Source of the DNA: Tsukamurella sp. 1534
GTDB taxonomy: Bacteria; Actinomycetota; Actinomycetes; Mycobacteriales; Mycobacteriaceae
Direction of reading: 5' to 3'
Assembly (NCBI RefSeq): GCF_000312385.1
Contig: NZ_HE997627.1
Location: 947,282 to 1,011,281 of the forward strand
DNA length: 64,000 nt
Part shown: positions 1 through 8,909 of the stretch, piece after piece
How the letters are laid out: the number at the start of each line of letters is the position of its first letter
How positions within the stretch are numbered: position 1 is the stretch's first letter
Made by a program: the position numbers and the translations under genes
Notes under the pieces: model-generated
Seen by the model: only the letters and a program-made list of their open reading frames with translations
Told to the model about the DNA's origin: nothing
Database searches by the model: none

Positions 1-317
1 CGGTACTGCGGCGGCGCGGGCGGTGCGGGGTACGCGCGCACCTGCGGGGCGGGTCGCGCCTGCTGCGGCGGCGCCTGCTGCGCCGCACCGTAGGACGGAC
101 GGTAGGGCTGCACGGGCGGCCGCGGGGGCACCGTCGGGCGGCGGACGCCCGAGGCGATGCGGTACTGCCCCGTGGTGCCGCGGACGGGCGCGGGTCGCGG
201 CGCGGACGGAGGGGGCGGCACGGGCATCCACCCGCCGGGCCGGGGAGCGTTCGGCTGCGGCGGGCGGACGGGCCGCTGCAGCCCGTAGCCACCCCGCGGA
301 TCCTGCGGATTCCCCAC
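1..317 (-). CDS. Proline/glutamine-rich N-terminus of a cut-off protein
   Basis: Only the first ~105 codons are inside the window; the gene runs off the left edge. The visible part is a low-complexity Pro/Gln/Arg/Tyr-rich tail (starts MGNPQDPRGGYG, with a stretch GTTGQYRIASG in the middle) and has no stop in frame. Such tails usually precede a membrane or regulatory domain in Actinobacteria, but that domain is not visible, so no function is assigned. The GTG at 317 is chosen because a GAGGGGGA Shine-Dalgarno lies 6 nt upstream; a GTG at 323 is in frame but sits directly on that motif. It is divergent from the DUF2207 gene at 366. Confidence 0.6.
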   Translation of the reverse strand, partial: MGNPQDPRGGYGLQRPVRPPQPNAPRPGGWMPVPPPPSAPRPAPVRGTTGQYRIASGVRRPTVPPRPPVQPYRPSYGAAQQAPPQQARPAPQVRAYPAPPAPPQY

Positions 318-365
318 AGCCACTCCCCCTCGTTCACCCCGTGCCTTCGGTTACTGTACCGAGGC

Positions 366-1991
366 ATGTGGGAGGACACGGGGAACGAGCGGCGGACGGC
401 CTTCGCGGCAGCCGCAGCGACGCTGATCGCACTGCTGGCGACGCTGCTCGGGGCCGCACCGGCGGCCGCCGACCCGAACGACGTGACGGTGGACAACACC
501 CTGGAGCTGCGCGAGGACGGATCGCTCGCGGTGACCACCGTGATCACCGCGCCGGCGGGGCGCGCGGTGGCGCAGCGGCTGCCGCTGTCCGTGCCGGTGG
601 AGAACAACCGCACGCAGCACTTCACCGTCTCGGACACCAAGGCCGAGAACGGCACCGCCACCGCCGCCGACGGTGCCCTGCAGGTGTCGGCGCCGGGAGG
701 CCGGACGACGGTCACCTACGTCGTGCGCGGCACGGTGTCGGACGGCCCGGACCTGCAGCAGTTCACCTGGCCGGTGGCAGCGGGGTACACCGCCGACATC
801 GCGACGATGACGGCCTCCTTCACCGCGCCCACCCCGCAGCCCGACTCCCCGCTGTGCGGCGTGGGGCAGGTCGGCGAACGCCGGATGTGCACCCTCACCC
901 AGACCGACGCGAGTGGCCGGGTCAGCATGCAGCAGAACGGACTTCCGCAGGGGAAGATCGCCGTTTTCACCACACTGCTCCCCGCCGGGACGGTCACGGC
1001 GGACGCGCGGTTCAGCACCACGGAGGCCACCGCGGGCTCGCAGCGCAGCACGGGTGGCCTCGTCGTGCTCTCGATCGCGACGGTGCTGGCACTCGCCGCG
1101 ATCGGGTACGCGGTGCTGCGGCGCCGCGCCGACGCCGCGGCCGCCGGGTCCGCGGGCCCGACCGCGGATCCGGTGGTGCCCAGCGGTTCCGGCACCGTAT
1201 TCGCCTCCCCCGACGGCGTGCTGCCCGGGCAGGTCGGCGCGCTGCTCGACGCGCGCGTGGCGCCGTCGGACATCGGCGCGACGGTGCTCGACCTCGCGGT
1301 CCGCGGCTACCTCTGGATCGCCGAACTGCCGGGCGGGGATTTCCAGATCTCGCGCCGCGCACCGCTCGACGGTGCGGTGACCGCCGCGGAGCGCGCGGTG
1401 GTCGACGCCGTGCTGCCGGGCGGCGCGGAGACCACCACGACCTCGGAGCTGGCGGGCGGCGCCCGTCGGGTGGAGTTCGCCGCCGCCCGAGCCGCGATCC
1501 GCGCCGAGGTCGCCGAGCGCGGCTGGGTCCGCGGGAAGTCGTGGGCGCCGTGGGCTTTCGCTCTCGCAGGAGTCGGCGCGGCCGCTGCCCTGGTGTGCGC
1601 GTTCATGGGCTCCGGCGTGCTGTACGCGCTCGCCGTGCTGGTACTCGCGCTCGGCCTGGCCGCGGCGCTGTTGGCGCTTCCTGGCCGCACGGTGGCGGGT
1701 AGCAGGCTCGCGGCCGGCGTCGGGGGCATGCGCGCGTATCTGATCTCGGAGAACGTCGCGAGCCGGCAAGCCACGGAGCGCAGCATCCTGTTCGAGCGCG
1801 CCATTCCGTACGCGCACGCGTTCGGCGACCTGCGCGCGTGGCTGGGCACCTGGGGCGGCACCGCCACAGCTCCCCTGGACTGGTACCGATCGGCGCACGG
1901 TCCGGTATCCGGTCTCGCGACGCTCAGTGCGCTCCTCGACGGCATCGCCGCGCAGGCCGCGGCCTCGGAACGCGCGGACGAGCGGGACTGA
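366..1991 (+). CDS. DUF2207-type membrane protein
   Basis: 541 aa. Signal peptide or anchor at about residues 12-36 (hydrophobic run ending AAPAAADP), then an extracellular beta-rich DUF2207 domain (about 37-220), a transmembrane helix at about 228-250, a cytoplasmic segment, two close transmembrane helices at about 392-440 and a cytoplasmic C-terminus with the family-typical stretch SILFERAIPYAHAFG. Molecular function of the family is unknown; it is a predicted envelope protein. A TACTGT hexamer ends 8 nt before the ATG, so the transcript may be leaderless. fdhD starts 2 nt after the stop, so the two are probably co-transcribed. Confidence 0.8.
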   Translation: MWEDTGNERRTAFAAAAATLIALLATLLGAAPAAADPNDVTVDNTLELREDGSLAVTTVITAPAGRAVAQRLPLSVPVENNRTQHFTVSDTKAENGTATAADGALQVSAPGGRTTVTYVVRGTVSDGPDLQQFTWPVAAGYTADIATMTASFTAPTPQPDSPLCGVGQVGERRMCTLTQTDASGRVSMQQNGLPQGKIAVFTTLLPAGTVTADARFSTTEATAGSQRSTGGLVVLSIATVLALAAIGYAVLRRRADAAAAGSAGPTADPVVPSGSGTVFASPDGVLPGQVGALLDARVAPSDIGATVLDLAVRGYLWIAELPGGDFQISRRAPLDGAVTAAERAVVDAVLPGGAETTTTSELAGGARRVEFAAARAAIRAEVAERGWVRGKSWAPWAFALAGVGAAAALVCAFMGSGVLYALAVLVLALGLAAALLALPGRTVAGSRLAAGVGGMRAYLISENVASRQATERSILFERAIPYAHAFGDLRAWLGTWGGTATAPLDWYRSAHGPVSGLATLSALLDGIAAQAAASERADERD

Positions 1992-1993
1992 CC

Positions 1994-2815
1994 ATGGGGC
2001 GGCTCACCGACCGGCGCCGAGTGCTGGCGATCGCCGCGGACGGATCCGCAGTGCGTCGCGAGGACGAGCTCATCGTCGAGGAGCCGCTGGAGCTGCGCAT
2101 CGGCGGCGAGACGTTCACGGTCACGATGCGCACCCCGGGCCACGACGTGGAGCTGGCGCACGGGCTCCTGCTGGCGGAGGGCATGATCGGCGCCGCCGAC
2201 GGCGTGCTGGCCGCCCGCTTCTGCTCCCCCGATCCGGAGAATCAGTACAACACCCTCGACGTCACGCTGCGTGACGGGACGGCGCCGATCGCGTTGCGCC
2301 GCAACCTGGCCGCGACCTCGTCGTGCGGGGTGTGCGGCAAGGAATCGGCGGACGCGGTGCGCTCGACGACCAGGTTCCCGCTCTCCCCCGACGACGGGGT
2401 GCAGGTGTCCGCGGCGACCGTCGCCGAACTGCCGGACGCGCTGCGGAAGCGGCAGAAGCTGTTCGACCGCACGGGCGGGGTGCACGCGGCGGGCCTGTTC
2501 CGCGCCGACGGGACGTTCCTGGCCGCGCGCGAGGACATCGGGCGGCACAACGCCGTGGACAAGCTGCTGGGCTGGGCCCTCATGGCTGGGCACGTGCCGC
2601 TGCGGAACACGGTCCTGGTGCTGTCGGGCCGCGTCTCGTTCGAGCTGGCGCAGAAGGCGATCATGGCGGGGGTGCCGGTGGTGGCCGCGGTGTCCGCGCC
2701 GTCGTCGCTCGCCGTCTCCCTCGCCGTCGAGGCGGGCCTCACTATCACGGGATTCGTCCGCGGCGGGCGGATGAACGTCTACACCCATCCGGGCCGGATC
2801 GTCCTGCCGGACTAA
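1994..2815 (+). CDS. fdhD: Formate dehydrogenase accessory sulfurtransferase FdhD
   Basis: 273 aa, normal length for FdhD. FdhD carries sulfur from a cysteine desulfurase to the molybdenum cofactor and is needed for active formate dehydrogenase. Visible signatures: the mobile-loop cysteines in SSCGVCGKES (C111 and C114) and the C-terminal KAIMAGVPVVAAVSAPSSLAV block. ATG at 1994 is 2 nt after the DUF2207 stop; a longer in-frame extension into the upstream gene was rejected because MGRLTDRRR is the usual FdhD beginning. No formate dehydrogenase gene is nearby. Confidence 0.93.
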   Translation: MGRLTDRRRVLAIAADGSAVRREDELIVEEPLELRIGGETFTVTMRTPGHDVELAHGLLLAEGMIGAADGVLAARFCSPDPENQYNTLDVTLRDGTAPIALRRNLAATSSCGVCGKESADAVRSTTRFPLSPDDGVQVSAATVAELPDALRKRQKLFDRTGGVHAAGLFRADGTFLAAREDIGRHNAVDKLLGWALMAGHVPLRNTVLVLSGRVSFELAQKAIMAGVPVVAAVSAPSSLAVSLAVEAGLTITGFVRGGRMNVYTHPGRIVLPD

Positions 2816-2837
2816 TGGGAGTGCCGTCGGATCGCCG

Positions 2838-3665
2838 TCAGGTCGACATCGACCGCGCCGCCCGGACGAGTTCGTCGGCGTATCCCTTCCGGTCCTCAGC
2901 GGAGACCTCGGCACGAAGAACTCCCAGCTGGAGTTCGTACTCCGCGCGACCATCGCGGAATACGGGTGCGGTCGCGTAGCTGATCGGGCCCGAATCGCGG
3001 GCTTCGAGTTCGTCGTCCGTGTAGACCCCCGAGGTCAGGTCTCCGATCTGGCGCACCGTCTGAGCTCGCAGCTCCGGCATGAGCCGATCCGGTTCGATGG
3101 CACCCAAGAGGTCGATGAGCACCTCCATCCGGTCGGCGTGCTCGATGTGCGGGCGGAAGGCCGCATAGCCGTGCACCCGGACGGAGCGCAACAGCGATCG
3201 CGCCGGTCTCGGTCGCGCTGCGAGCCAGGCCTCCTGTTCATCGACGGTCCTCCACGGCATCACCGCTGCTCCCGCGGGGTACCTGATCGGAATCACCGAA
3301 CCGATCTCGAAACCGGGCAGCGGACGTTCAACGGCGTGACGCTTGGCCACCACCGTGAAGGTCGCCGTGCCGACCCGGCTGACCGTGGCTCCACACCCGG
3401 TGGCCGCCACCAGATCCTGCAGGGGCACCGCGAAGCCGTCGTGATCCACCGTGCGCGGGACGGGTATGCCGGCGCCGGCACGGTACCGCCGCTCCGCATC
3501 GCGGGTGACCCACCCCGCCGCGTCCAGCTCGGCGAGGATCGCGGTGAGCGTGGCGCGCGGCAGTCCCAGTTCGCGCGCCAGCTGCGCAGTGGTCCGCGGC
3601 CGGTCGGACTCCACGAGCCGGGTCACGACCTGGACGACGCGTCGCGTCGGCGGGGAGGGGGTCAT
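2838..3665 (-). CDS. IclR-type winged-helix transcriptional regulator
   Basis: 275 aa. N-terminal winged helix (about residues 8-65: RRVVQVVTRLVESDRPRTTAQ, LARELGLPRATLTAILAELDAAGWV), followed by a ~200-residue putative effector domain that only loosely resembles the IclR GAF-like domain. Start at 3665 chosen because GGAAGAG lies just upstream; a longer frame to 3728 lacks a site. It is divergent from the SDR operon beginning at 3794 and very probably controls it; the shared 128-nt gap holds candidate operators. Convergent with fdhD. Confidence 0.72.
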   Translation of the reverse strand: MTPSPPTRRVVQVVTRLVESDRPRTTAQLARELGLPRATLTAILAELDAAGWVTRDAERRYRAGAGIPVPRTVDHDGFAVPLQDLVAATGCGATVSRVGTATFTVVAKRHAVERPLPGFEIGSVIPIRYPAGAAVMPWRTVDEQEAWLAARPRPARSLLRSVRVHGYAAFRPHIEHADRMEVLIDLLGAIEPDRLMPELRAQTVRQIGDLTSGVYTDDELEARDSGPISYATAPVFRDGRAEYELQLGVLRAEVSAEDRKGYADELVRAARSMST

Positions 3666-3745
3666 CGTCTCTTCCGTTCCGACGATTGAACGAGGGCTCG
3701 GCGCGACCCCCTTGCGGCGGTGCGGCACCGCCGTTATCGTAGCGC

Positions 3746-3779
3746 GACTATTCGACGGGTAGTCATCGAGTATTCGACG
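3746..3779. promoter_or_regulatory. Candidate operator between IclR-type regulator and SDR operon
   Basis: The divergent gap contains an inverted repeat GACTA-N9-TAGTC (3746-3764) and a direct repeat TATTCGACG at 3749-3757 and 3771-3779. Both lie just upstream of the Shine-Dalgarno of the first SDR gene (AGGAGA at about 3782-3787). Their position suits binding by the neighbouring regulator; this is inferred from symmetry alone. Confidence 0.4.
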
Positions 3780-3793
3780 TTCAGGAGACGCAG

Positions 3794-4603
3794 ATGATCC
3801 TCGACAGATTTCGACTCGACGGATCGGTCGCGATCGTGACCGGTGCCGGGCGCGGCCTGGGCGCCGCGGTAGCCCGCGCCCTCGCCGAAGCCGGCGCCGA
3901 CGTCCTGATCGCGGCCCGGACCCGGTCCGACCTCGACGCGGTCGCCGCGGACGTCCGCGCCGCGGGCGGGCGGGCGGCGACGGTCGATGTCGATCTCTCC
4001 GAAGCGGATCCGGCCGACCTCGTACAGCACGCGGTGGACTCGTTCGGCCGACTCGACGTCGTCGTCAACAACGTCGGCGGCGCGCTGCCGAAACCGCTGC
4101 TCGACACCACTGCCGACGAGATGAACGAGGCCTTCGCGTTCAACGTGGGAACAGCGCACCGACTGACCGTGGCCGCAGTGCCCCACCTCCTGAAGCAGCC
4201 GGGCTCCTCGATCGTCAACATCTCGTCCGCCATGGGGCGACTGCCGGGCCGCGCGTTCGCCGCATACGGAACGGCCAAAGCGGCGCTCGCGCACTACACG
4301 CGCCTCGCAGCCGCGGACCTGTGCCCCGCGATCCGCGTGAACGCCATCGCTCCGGGAGCGATCCTCACATCGGCCCTCGAACTCGTCGCATCCGACGAGG
4401 GCCTGCGTCACCAGCTCGAATCCGCGACGCCGCTCCGTCGAATCGGTGCTCCCGAGGACGTGGCGGCCGCGGCCGTGTTTCTCGCGTCGAGGGCCGGCTC
4501 CTACATCACCGGCAAGGTCATCGAAGTCGACGGCGGCCTGGTCGCCCCGAACCTGGAGATCCCCTTGCCCGACCTGGCGTACTCCGGAGGGACGGAACAG
4601 TGA
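3794..4603 (+). CDS. Short-chain dehydrogenase/reductase (NADP-type)
   Basis: 269 aa classical SDR. Rossmann glycine motif TGAGRGLG at residues 16-23, NNVGG at 92-96, N117, catalytic S144/S145, Y158 and K162 (YGTAK). The basic residue after strand 2 (AARTRSD) suggests NADP(H) preference. Substrate unknown; position beside a second SDR and an NTF2-like protein, under an IclR-type regulator, resembles small catabolic clusters for steroids, terpenoids or aromatics. Start ATG 3794 has AGGAGA 6 nt upstream. Its stop overlaps the start of the next SDR (GTGA). Confidence 0.85.
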   Translation: MILDRFRLDGSVAIVTGAGRGLGAAVARALAEAGADVLIAARTRSDLDAVAADVRAAGGRAATVDVDLSEADPADLVQHAVDSFGRLDVVVNNVGGALPKPLLDTTADEMNEAFAFNVGTAHRLTVAAVPHLLKQPGSSIVNISSAMGRLPGRAFAAYGTAKAALAHYTRLAAADLCPAIRVNAIAPGAILTSALELVASDEGLRHQLESATPLRRIGAPEDVAAAAVFLASRAGSYITGKVIEVDGGLVAPNLEIPLPDLAYSGGTEQ

Positions 4604-5418
4604 ACTCGACACGCGATACCGACCGATACGCCGGCCGCCGGGTGCTGGTGACCGGTGCGGGCTCAGGAATCGGACAGGCCACGACACTACGGATTCTCGC
4701 CGAGGGAGGCACGGTGATCGCCGCCGACGTCAGCGAGAACGGACTCGGAGCAACCGAATCCGCCGCCGGGGATCCGGGCGCGCAGAGGTTGCAGACGCTC
4801 AGACTCGACGTGGGCGACGAGGCCTCGGTCGCCGAGGCGATCGCATCCGTACTCCGCGAGAGCGACCGCCTCGACAATCTCGTCAACGCGGCGGGCATCC
4901 TCCGTTCGGGACACACCGAATCGTTCTCCGTCGACGAGTTCGACCACGTCGTGCGCACCAACCTGCGTGGAACGTTCCTCGTGACACGGGAATGTCTCCC
5001 GGCCCTGCGGCGTGGGGTACAGCCGGCCGTCGTCAACTTCAGCTCCACGTCCGCTGCGTTCGCGCACCCCTACATGGCCGCCTACGCCGCGTCGAAGGGC
5101 GGCATCCAAGCCATGACCCACGCGCTCGCGCTGGAGTACAGCAAGGACGGGATCCGGTTCAACTCGGTACAACCCGGTTCCATCGCCTCGGGGATGACTG
5201 ACGGGAGTGGCGTCGCCGGAAGCAACAGGGGCCCGGGCCTTCCCGCCGACAGCGACGTCACGCTGTTCACCAAGCTCACCCCCGCGCTGGTGCAGGAGGG
5301 AGGCGGTGGATTCGCCGACCCGTCCGCGGCCGCCGCAGTCGTCGCGTTCCTCGGCAGTAGCGACGCACGGTTCATCACCGGCACCGAGATCCGCGTCGAC
5401 GGCGGAACACACATGTGA
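4600..5418 (+). CDS. Short-chain dehydrogenase/reductase (NAD-type)
   Basis: 272 aa classical [11 protein letters not shown] at residues 18-25, NAAG at 96-99, S138/S139, Y152 and K156 (YAASK), C-terminal [10 protein letters not shown]. An aspartate after strand 2 (AADVSENG) suggests NAD(H), unlike its neighbour, so the pair could run two different redox steps. GTG at 4600 overlaps the upstream stop as GTGA and has GGAGGG 9 nt upstream; longer in-frame extensions run inside the first SDR and were rejected. Contains an insertion around residues 205-230 (rich in G/S/P) in the substrate-loop region. Confidence 0.85.
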   Translation: MNSTRDTDRYAGRRVLVTGAGSGIGQATTLRILAEGGTVIAADVSENGLGATESAAGDPGAQRLQTLRLDVGDEASVAEAIASVLRESDRLDNLVNAAGILRSGHTESFSVDEFDHVVRTNLRGTFLVTRECLPALRRGVQPAVVNFSSTSAAFAHPYMAAYAASKGGIQAMTHALALEYSKDGIRFNSVQPGSIASGMTDGSGVAGSNRGPGLPADSDVTLFTKLTPALVQEGGGGFADPSAAAAVVAFLGSSDARFITGTEIRVDGGTHM

Positions 5419-5431
5419 GAGAGGACCGGCA

Positions 5432-5956
5432 TTGACCACCGAGACCCGCGACGCCGTCGAGGCGATCCACCGCCTGAAGTACGCGTACCTGCGTGCCGTG
5501 GACACGAAGAACTGGCCGCTCCTGACCGCGACACTGGCCGACGATGCGATCGGCAGGTACGGGCACGACCTCGCCACGGGCGAGCCGATAGTGCTCTCCT
5601 CGCGCGACTCGATCATCGAGTACCTCCGCGGCTCGCTGACCGACGAGATCATCACGGAACACCGGGTGACCCACCCCGTCATCGACGTCGACGGCGACAC
5701 GGCGACGGGCAGTTGGTACCTCCAGGACCGGGTGATCTGCGCCGCCGCGGACTTCATGCTCATCGGCAGTGCGTTCTACACCGACCGATACCTGCGCACG
5801 CCCGAGGGATGGCGGATCGCCGAGACGGGCTACGAGCGCACCTACCACGCCACGATGTCCACCCGCGCACTCGCGTTCGACGTGAGGCCCGGCGCCCCGG
5901 TCTCGACCGGTCCCCGGCCTGAGCAGGACGACGGACGCGGTCCGCGGCCGGCCTGA
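5432..5956 (+). CDS. NTF2/SnoaL-like protein
   Basis: 174 aa. An NTF2-fold (SnoaL-4-type) domain spans about residues 3-140: helix AVEAIHRLKYAYLRAVDTKNW, then the ITEHRVTHPVIDVDGDTATGSWY sheet typical of the fold. Family members include dehydratases, isomerases and hydroxylase-like proteins; residues here do not settle which. Start is TTG 5432, 13 nt after the SDR stop, with AGAGAGGA upstream; no better ATG/GTG exists. Third gene of the IclR-linked operon, followed by a strong terminator. Confidence 0.75.
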   Translation: MTTETRDAVEAIHRLKYAYLRAVDTKNWPLLTATLADDAIGRYGHDLATGEPIVLSSRDSIIEYLRGSLTDEIITEHRVTHPVIDVDGDTATGSWYLQDRVICAAADFMLIGSAFYTDRYLRTPEGWRIAETGYERTYHATMSTRALAFDVRPGAPVSTGPRPEQDDGRGPRPA

Positions 5957-5975
5957 CCGCTCCTCCCGACAGCAC

Positions 5976-6004
5976 GAAACCCCGGACCGACGGTCCGGGG
6001 TTTC
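5976..6004. terminator. Bidirectional terminator, 13-bp perfect stem
   Basis: GAAACCCCGGACC-GAC-GGTCCGGGGTTTC forms a perfect 13-bp stem with T-rich 3' arm in both directions. It lies between the convergent NTF2-like gene and clpX and can end both transcripts. Confidence 0.85.
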
Positions 6005-6019
6005 GGCAGAACCTGTGGG

Positions 6020-7297
6020 TTACGCGCTCTTCTCGCGGCGCTCGTCGCGGGAGCGCTTGCGGGGAACGATGGTGGGCAGCACGTTGTCGCGCACCGTCTC
6101 CCCCGTGACGACGACCTTCTCCACGTCGTCCCGCGACGGGATGTCGAACATCACCGGGTTGAGGACCTCCTCCATGATGGCGCGGAGGCCGCGAGCACCG
6201 GTGCCGCGGAGGATGGCCTGGTCCGCGATCGCGCCCAGGGCGTCGTCGTCGAACTCCAGCTCCACGCCGTCCATGTCGAACAGGCGCTGGTACTGCTTGA
6301 CCAGGGCGTTCTTCGGCTCGGAGAGGATCGAGACGAGGGACTCCTTGTCCAGGTTGGACACGGAGGCGATGACGGGCAGGCGACCGATGAACTCGGGGAT
6401 CAGGCCGAACTTGATGAGGTCCTCGGGCAGCACGTCCGCGAAGTGGTCGGTGGTGTCCACCTCCGCCTTGGAGCGCACCTCGTTGCCGAAGCCCAGGCCG
6501 CGCTTGCCGACCCGCTCGCCCACGACCTTCTCCAGGCCCGCGAAGGCACCTGCCACGATGAACAGCACGTTCGTCGTGTCGATCTGGATGAACTCCTGGT
6601 GCGGGTGCTTGCGGCCGCCCTGCGGGGGCACGGAGGCCTGGGTGCCCTCGAGGATCTTCAGCAGCGCCTGCTGCACGCCCTCACCGGACACGTCCCGCGT
6701 GATCGACGGGTTCTCGCTCTTGCGGGCGATCTTGTCGACCTCGTCGATGTAGATGATGCCGGTCTCGGCGCGCTTGACGTCGTAGTCGGCGGCCTGGATC
6801 AGCTTGAGGAGGATGTTCTCCACGTCCTCGCCCACGTAGCCGGCCTCGGTGAGGGCCGTGGCGTCGGCGATGGCGAACGGCACGTTGAGCATCTTCGCCA
6901 GCGTCTGCGCGAGGTACGTCTTGCCGCAGCCGGTGGGGCCCAGCATGAGGATGTTGGACTTGGCCAGCTCCACGCTCTCGCCGCGGGCGTCCTTGCGCTC
7001 GCCGGCCTGGATGCGCTTGTAGTGGTTGTAGACGGCCACCGCGAGGTTGCGCTTCGCGGAGTCCTGGCCGATCACGTAGTTGTCCAGGAAGTCGCGGATC
7101 TCCACGGGCTTGGGCAGCTCGTCGAGCTTCACATCGCTGGACTCGGCGAGTTCCTCTTCGATGATCTCGTTGCAGAGATCGATGCACTCGTCGCAGATGT
7201 ACACACCGGGGCCTGCGATCAGCTTCTTAACCTGCTTCTGGCTCTTCCCGCAGAAAGAGCACTTCAGCAGGTCTGCGCCGTCCCCGATCCGTGCCAT
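6020..7297 (-). CDS. clpX: ATP-dependent Clp protease ATP-binding subunit ClpX
   Basis: 425 aa, full length. AAA+ unfoldase that recognises tagged substrates and threads them into ClpP. N-terminal C4 zinc-binding domain (C13, C16, C35, C38), Walker A GPTGCGKT at about 120-127, Walker [14 protein letters not shown]-type ClpP-docking loop region represented by GLGFG, and the sensor-2 GARGLR near the C-terminus. Unlike many bacteria the gene is not in the clpP transcript: it is separated from clpP2 by 195 nt and presumably has its own promoter. Confidence 0.97.
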   Translation of the reverse strand: MARIGDGADLLKCSFCGKSQKQVKKLIAGPGVYICDECIDLCNEIIEEELAESSDVKLDELPKPVEIRDFLDNYVIGQDSAKRNLAVAVYNHYKRIQAGERKDARGESVELAKSNILMLGPTGCGKTYLAQTLAKMLNVPFAIADATALTEAGYVGEDVENILLKLIQAADYDVKRAETGIIYIDEVDKIARKSENPSITRDVSGEGVQQALLKILEGTQASVPPQGGRKHPHQEFIQIDTTNVLFIVAGAFAGLEKVVGERVGKRGLGFGNEVRSKAEVDTTDHFADVLPEDLIKFGLIPEFIGRLPVIASVSNLDKESLVSILSEPKNALVKQYQRLFDMDGVELEFDDDALGAIADQAILRGTGARGLRAIMEEVLNPVMFDIPSRDDVEKVVVTGETVRDNVLPTIVPRKRSRDERREKSA

Positions 7298-7425
7298 GCC
7301 TTGTGTCCTACTTCCGTTGCCGTGGGCCCGTCCGCTGAACCAGAGAGTGCGGGCGTTTCCTGTTTACGACGGTACCCGCGATGCGGTGTCGCGGCGACCG
7401 ATATGAATAGCTTGCTGCAGGTGGC

Positions 7426-7472
7426 TCCGGGGGCCACGGAACCCGCTCACGCGGCGTGTCGCGACCCCCGGA
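7426..7472. other. Inverted repeat between clpP2 and clpX
   Basis: TCCGGGGG (7426-7433) and CCCCCGGA (7465-7472) form an 8-bp stem with a 31-nt loop in the 195-nt gap. It could weakly attenuate read-through from clpP2 into clpX; there is no clear U-tract, so terminator status is uncertain. Nothing else was recognised in this gap. Confidence 0.35.
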
Positions 7473-7492
7473 ATGCCTGCTGCGCGGACGAT

Positions 7493-8161
7493 CTACTGCT
7501 CGGACGCCTTGCGGTACGGGAAAACGGTGTCGATGATCCCGTACTCCTTGGCCTGCTCGGCCGTGAGGATGTTGTCGCGGTCGGTGTCCTTGCGGATGGT
7601 CTCGACGGACTGCCCGGTGTGCTCGGCGAGGATCTCGTCGAGCCGGTTGCGCACTCGCTCCATCTCCTTGGCCTGGATCTCCAGATCGGAGACCTGGCCG
7701 CGGAACGCGCCGCCGGTGCGCGGCTGGTGGATCAGCACCGTCGAGTTGGGCAGCGCGGCGCGCTTGCCCTTGGTGCCGCCCGCCAGCAGGACCGCCGCGG
7801 CGGACGCCGCGGTGCCCAGGACCACGGTCGCCACGTCGCAGTGCACGTAGCGCATCGTGTCGTAGACGCCCAGGGCGTCGTACAGGCTGCCGCCGGGCGA
7901 GTTGATGTACATCGTGATGTCGCGGTCCGGGTCCATCGACTCGAGCACGAGGATCTGCGACATCACGTTGTTCGCGGTGGCCTCGTTGATCTCCGTGTCG
8001 AGGAAGATGATGCGCTCCTCGAACAGCTTGGTGATCGGGCTCTGCACGCGCTCGCCGTTGGCCGTGCGCTCGATGTACTGCGGGATGTGCCGCGCGATCG
8101 GGCGGGGCTGATCGGAGTAGCCGAAGCCGCCGGAGTAGCCGTAGGTGGGGTATTCGTACAT
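7493..8161 (-). CDS. clpP2: ATP-dependent Clp protease proteolytic subunit ClpP2
   Basis: 222 aa. Catalytic triad visible: S120 (GTAASAAAVL), H145 (LIHQP) and Asp in KDTDRDN (about 191-196). The N-terminal Tyr/Gly-rich propeptide region (YEYPTYGYSGGFGYSDQP) is typical of actinobacterial ClpP2. In mycobacteria ClpP1 and ClpP2 form a mixed tetradecamer that is essential and docks ClpX/ClpC1 through ClpP2. Starts 22 nt after the clpP1 stop; the two are one operon. Confidence 0.96.
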   Translation of the reverse strand: MYEYPTYGYSGGFGYSDQPRPIARHIPQYIERTANGERVQSPITKLFEERIIFLDTEINEATANNVMSQILVLESMDPDRDITMYINSPGGSLYDALGVYDTMRYVHCDVATVVLGTAASAAAVLLAGGTKGKRAALPNSTVLIHQPRTGGAFRGQVSDLEIQAKEMERVRNRLDEILAEHTGQSVETIRKDTDRDNILTAEQAKEYGIIDTVFPYRKASEQ

Positions 8162-8183
8162 TCTCGTTCTATCCCTCTCGCTA

Positions 8184-8774
8184 CTAGACCGCGCTCGCGC
8201 GGCTGACGACGTGGTCGACGAAGCCGTATTCCTTGGCCTCGTCGGCGGTGAACCAGTTGTCGCGGTCGGCGTCGGCCTCGATGCGCTCGATCGGCTGGCC
8301 GGTGAACTCGGCGTTGAGCCGGTTCATCTCCTTCTTGGTCTTGGAGAACAGCTCCGCCTGGATGGCGATGTCCGCCGCGGTGCCGCCGATGCCCGCCGAG
8401 GGCTGGTGCATCATGATCCGCGCGTGCGGAAGCGCGTAGCGCTTGCCGCTCGTTCCCGCCGCGAGGAGGAACTGCCCCATCGACGCGGCCATGCCCATCG
8501 CGTACGTCGCGACGTCGCAGTTGACGAACTGCATGGTGTCGAAGATCGCCATGCCGGCCGAGATGCTACCGCCGGGCGAGTTGATGTAGAGGCTGATGTC
8601 CTTGTTCGGGTCCTCCGCGGAGAGCAGGAGCATCTGCGCGCAGAGCTGGTTCGCGATGTCGTCGTCGACCTCACTGCCGAGGAAGATGATCCGCGACTCG
8701 AGGAGGCGGTTGTACACCGAATCATTGAGGTTCAGACCGGCGATCCCGGTCCGCATCGTGGGGTTGGAGGTCAT
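8184..8774 (-). CDS. clpP1: ATP-dependent Clp protease proteolytic subunit ClpP1
   Basis: 196 aa. Catalytic S98 (GMAASMG), H123 (MMHQP) and the ADADRDNW aspartate region. Strongly resembles mycobacterial ClpP1 in the stretch [23 protein letters not shown]. Start ATG 8774 preferred over 8810 because GGGAG lies 7 nt upstream and the length then matches the family. A TAGTGT hexamer on the minus strand (8807-8812) could be the -10 of the clpP1-clpP2 operon. No clear ClgR box (CGC-N5-GCG) was seen. Confidence 0.95.
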   Translation of the reverse strand: MTSNPTMRTGIAGLNLNDSVYNRLLESRIIFLGSEVDDDIANQLCAQMLLLSAEDPNKDISLYINSPGGSISAGMAIFDTMQFVNCDVATYAMGMAASMGQFLLAAGTSGKRYALPHARIMMHQPSAGIGGTAADIAIQAELFSKTKKEMNRLNAEFTGQPIERIEADADRDNWFTADEAKEYGFVDHVVSRASAV

Positions 8775-8869
8775 CCGCTGCTCCCTGCCTTTCTTTGCTG
8801 TCATCGACACTAACGAACAGGATCGGGCGAACCGTCCCCCGGCACGCCCGGCTCCGCTGAGGGCAGAAA

Positions 8870-8897
8870 ACCCCGCAGCCGATCACGACTGCGGGGT
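8870..8897 (-). terminator. Rho-independent terminator of tig
   Basis: On the minus strand ACCCCGCAG ... CTGCGGGGT forms a 9-bp stem with a 10-nt loop, followed by TTTTC. It sits 13 nt after the tig stop and separates tig transcription from clpP1-clpP2. Confidence 0.85.
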
Positions 8898-8909
8898 CTT
8901 CGCGCGGGC

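Noticed and set aside
351-1898. 515-aa open frame on the minus strand
   Set aside because: Antisense shadow of the DUF2207 gene; Arg/Gly/Ala-rich translation without domains, as expected from high-GC codon bias.
8775-8869. ClgR box upstream of clpP1
   Set aside because: GTTCGCCCG gives only a half-site; no CGC-N5-GCG was found.
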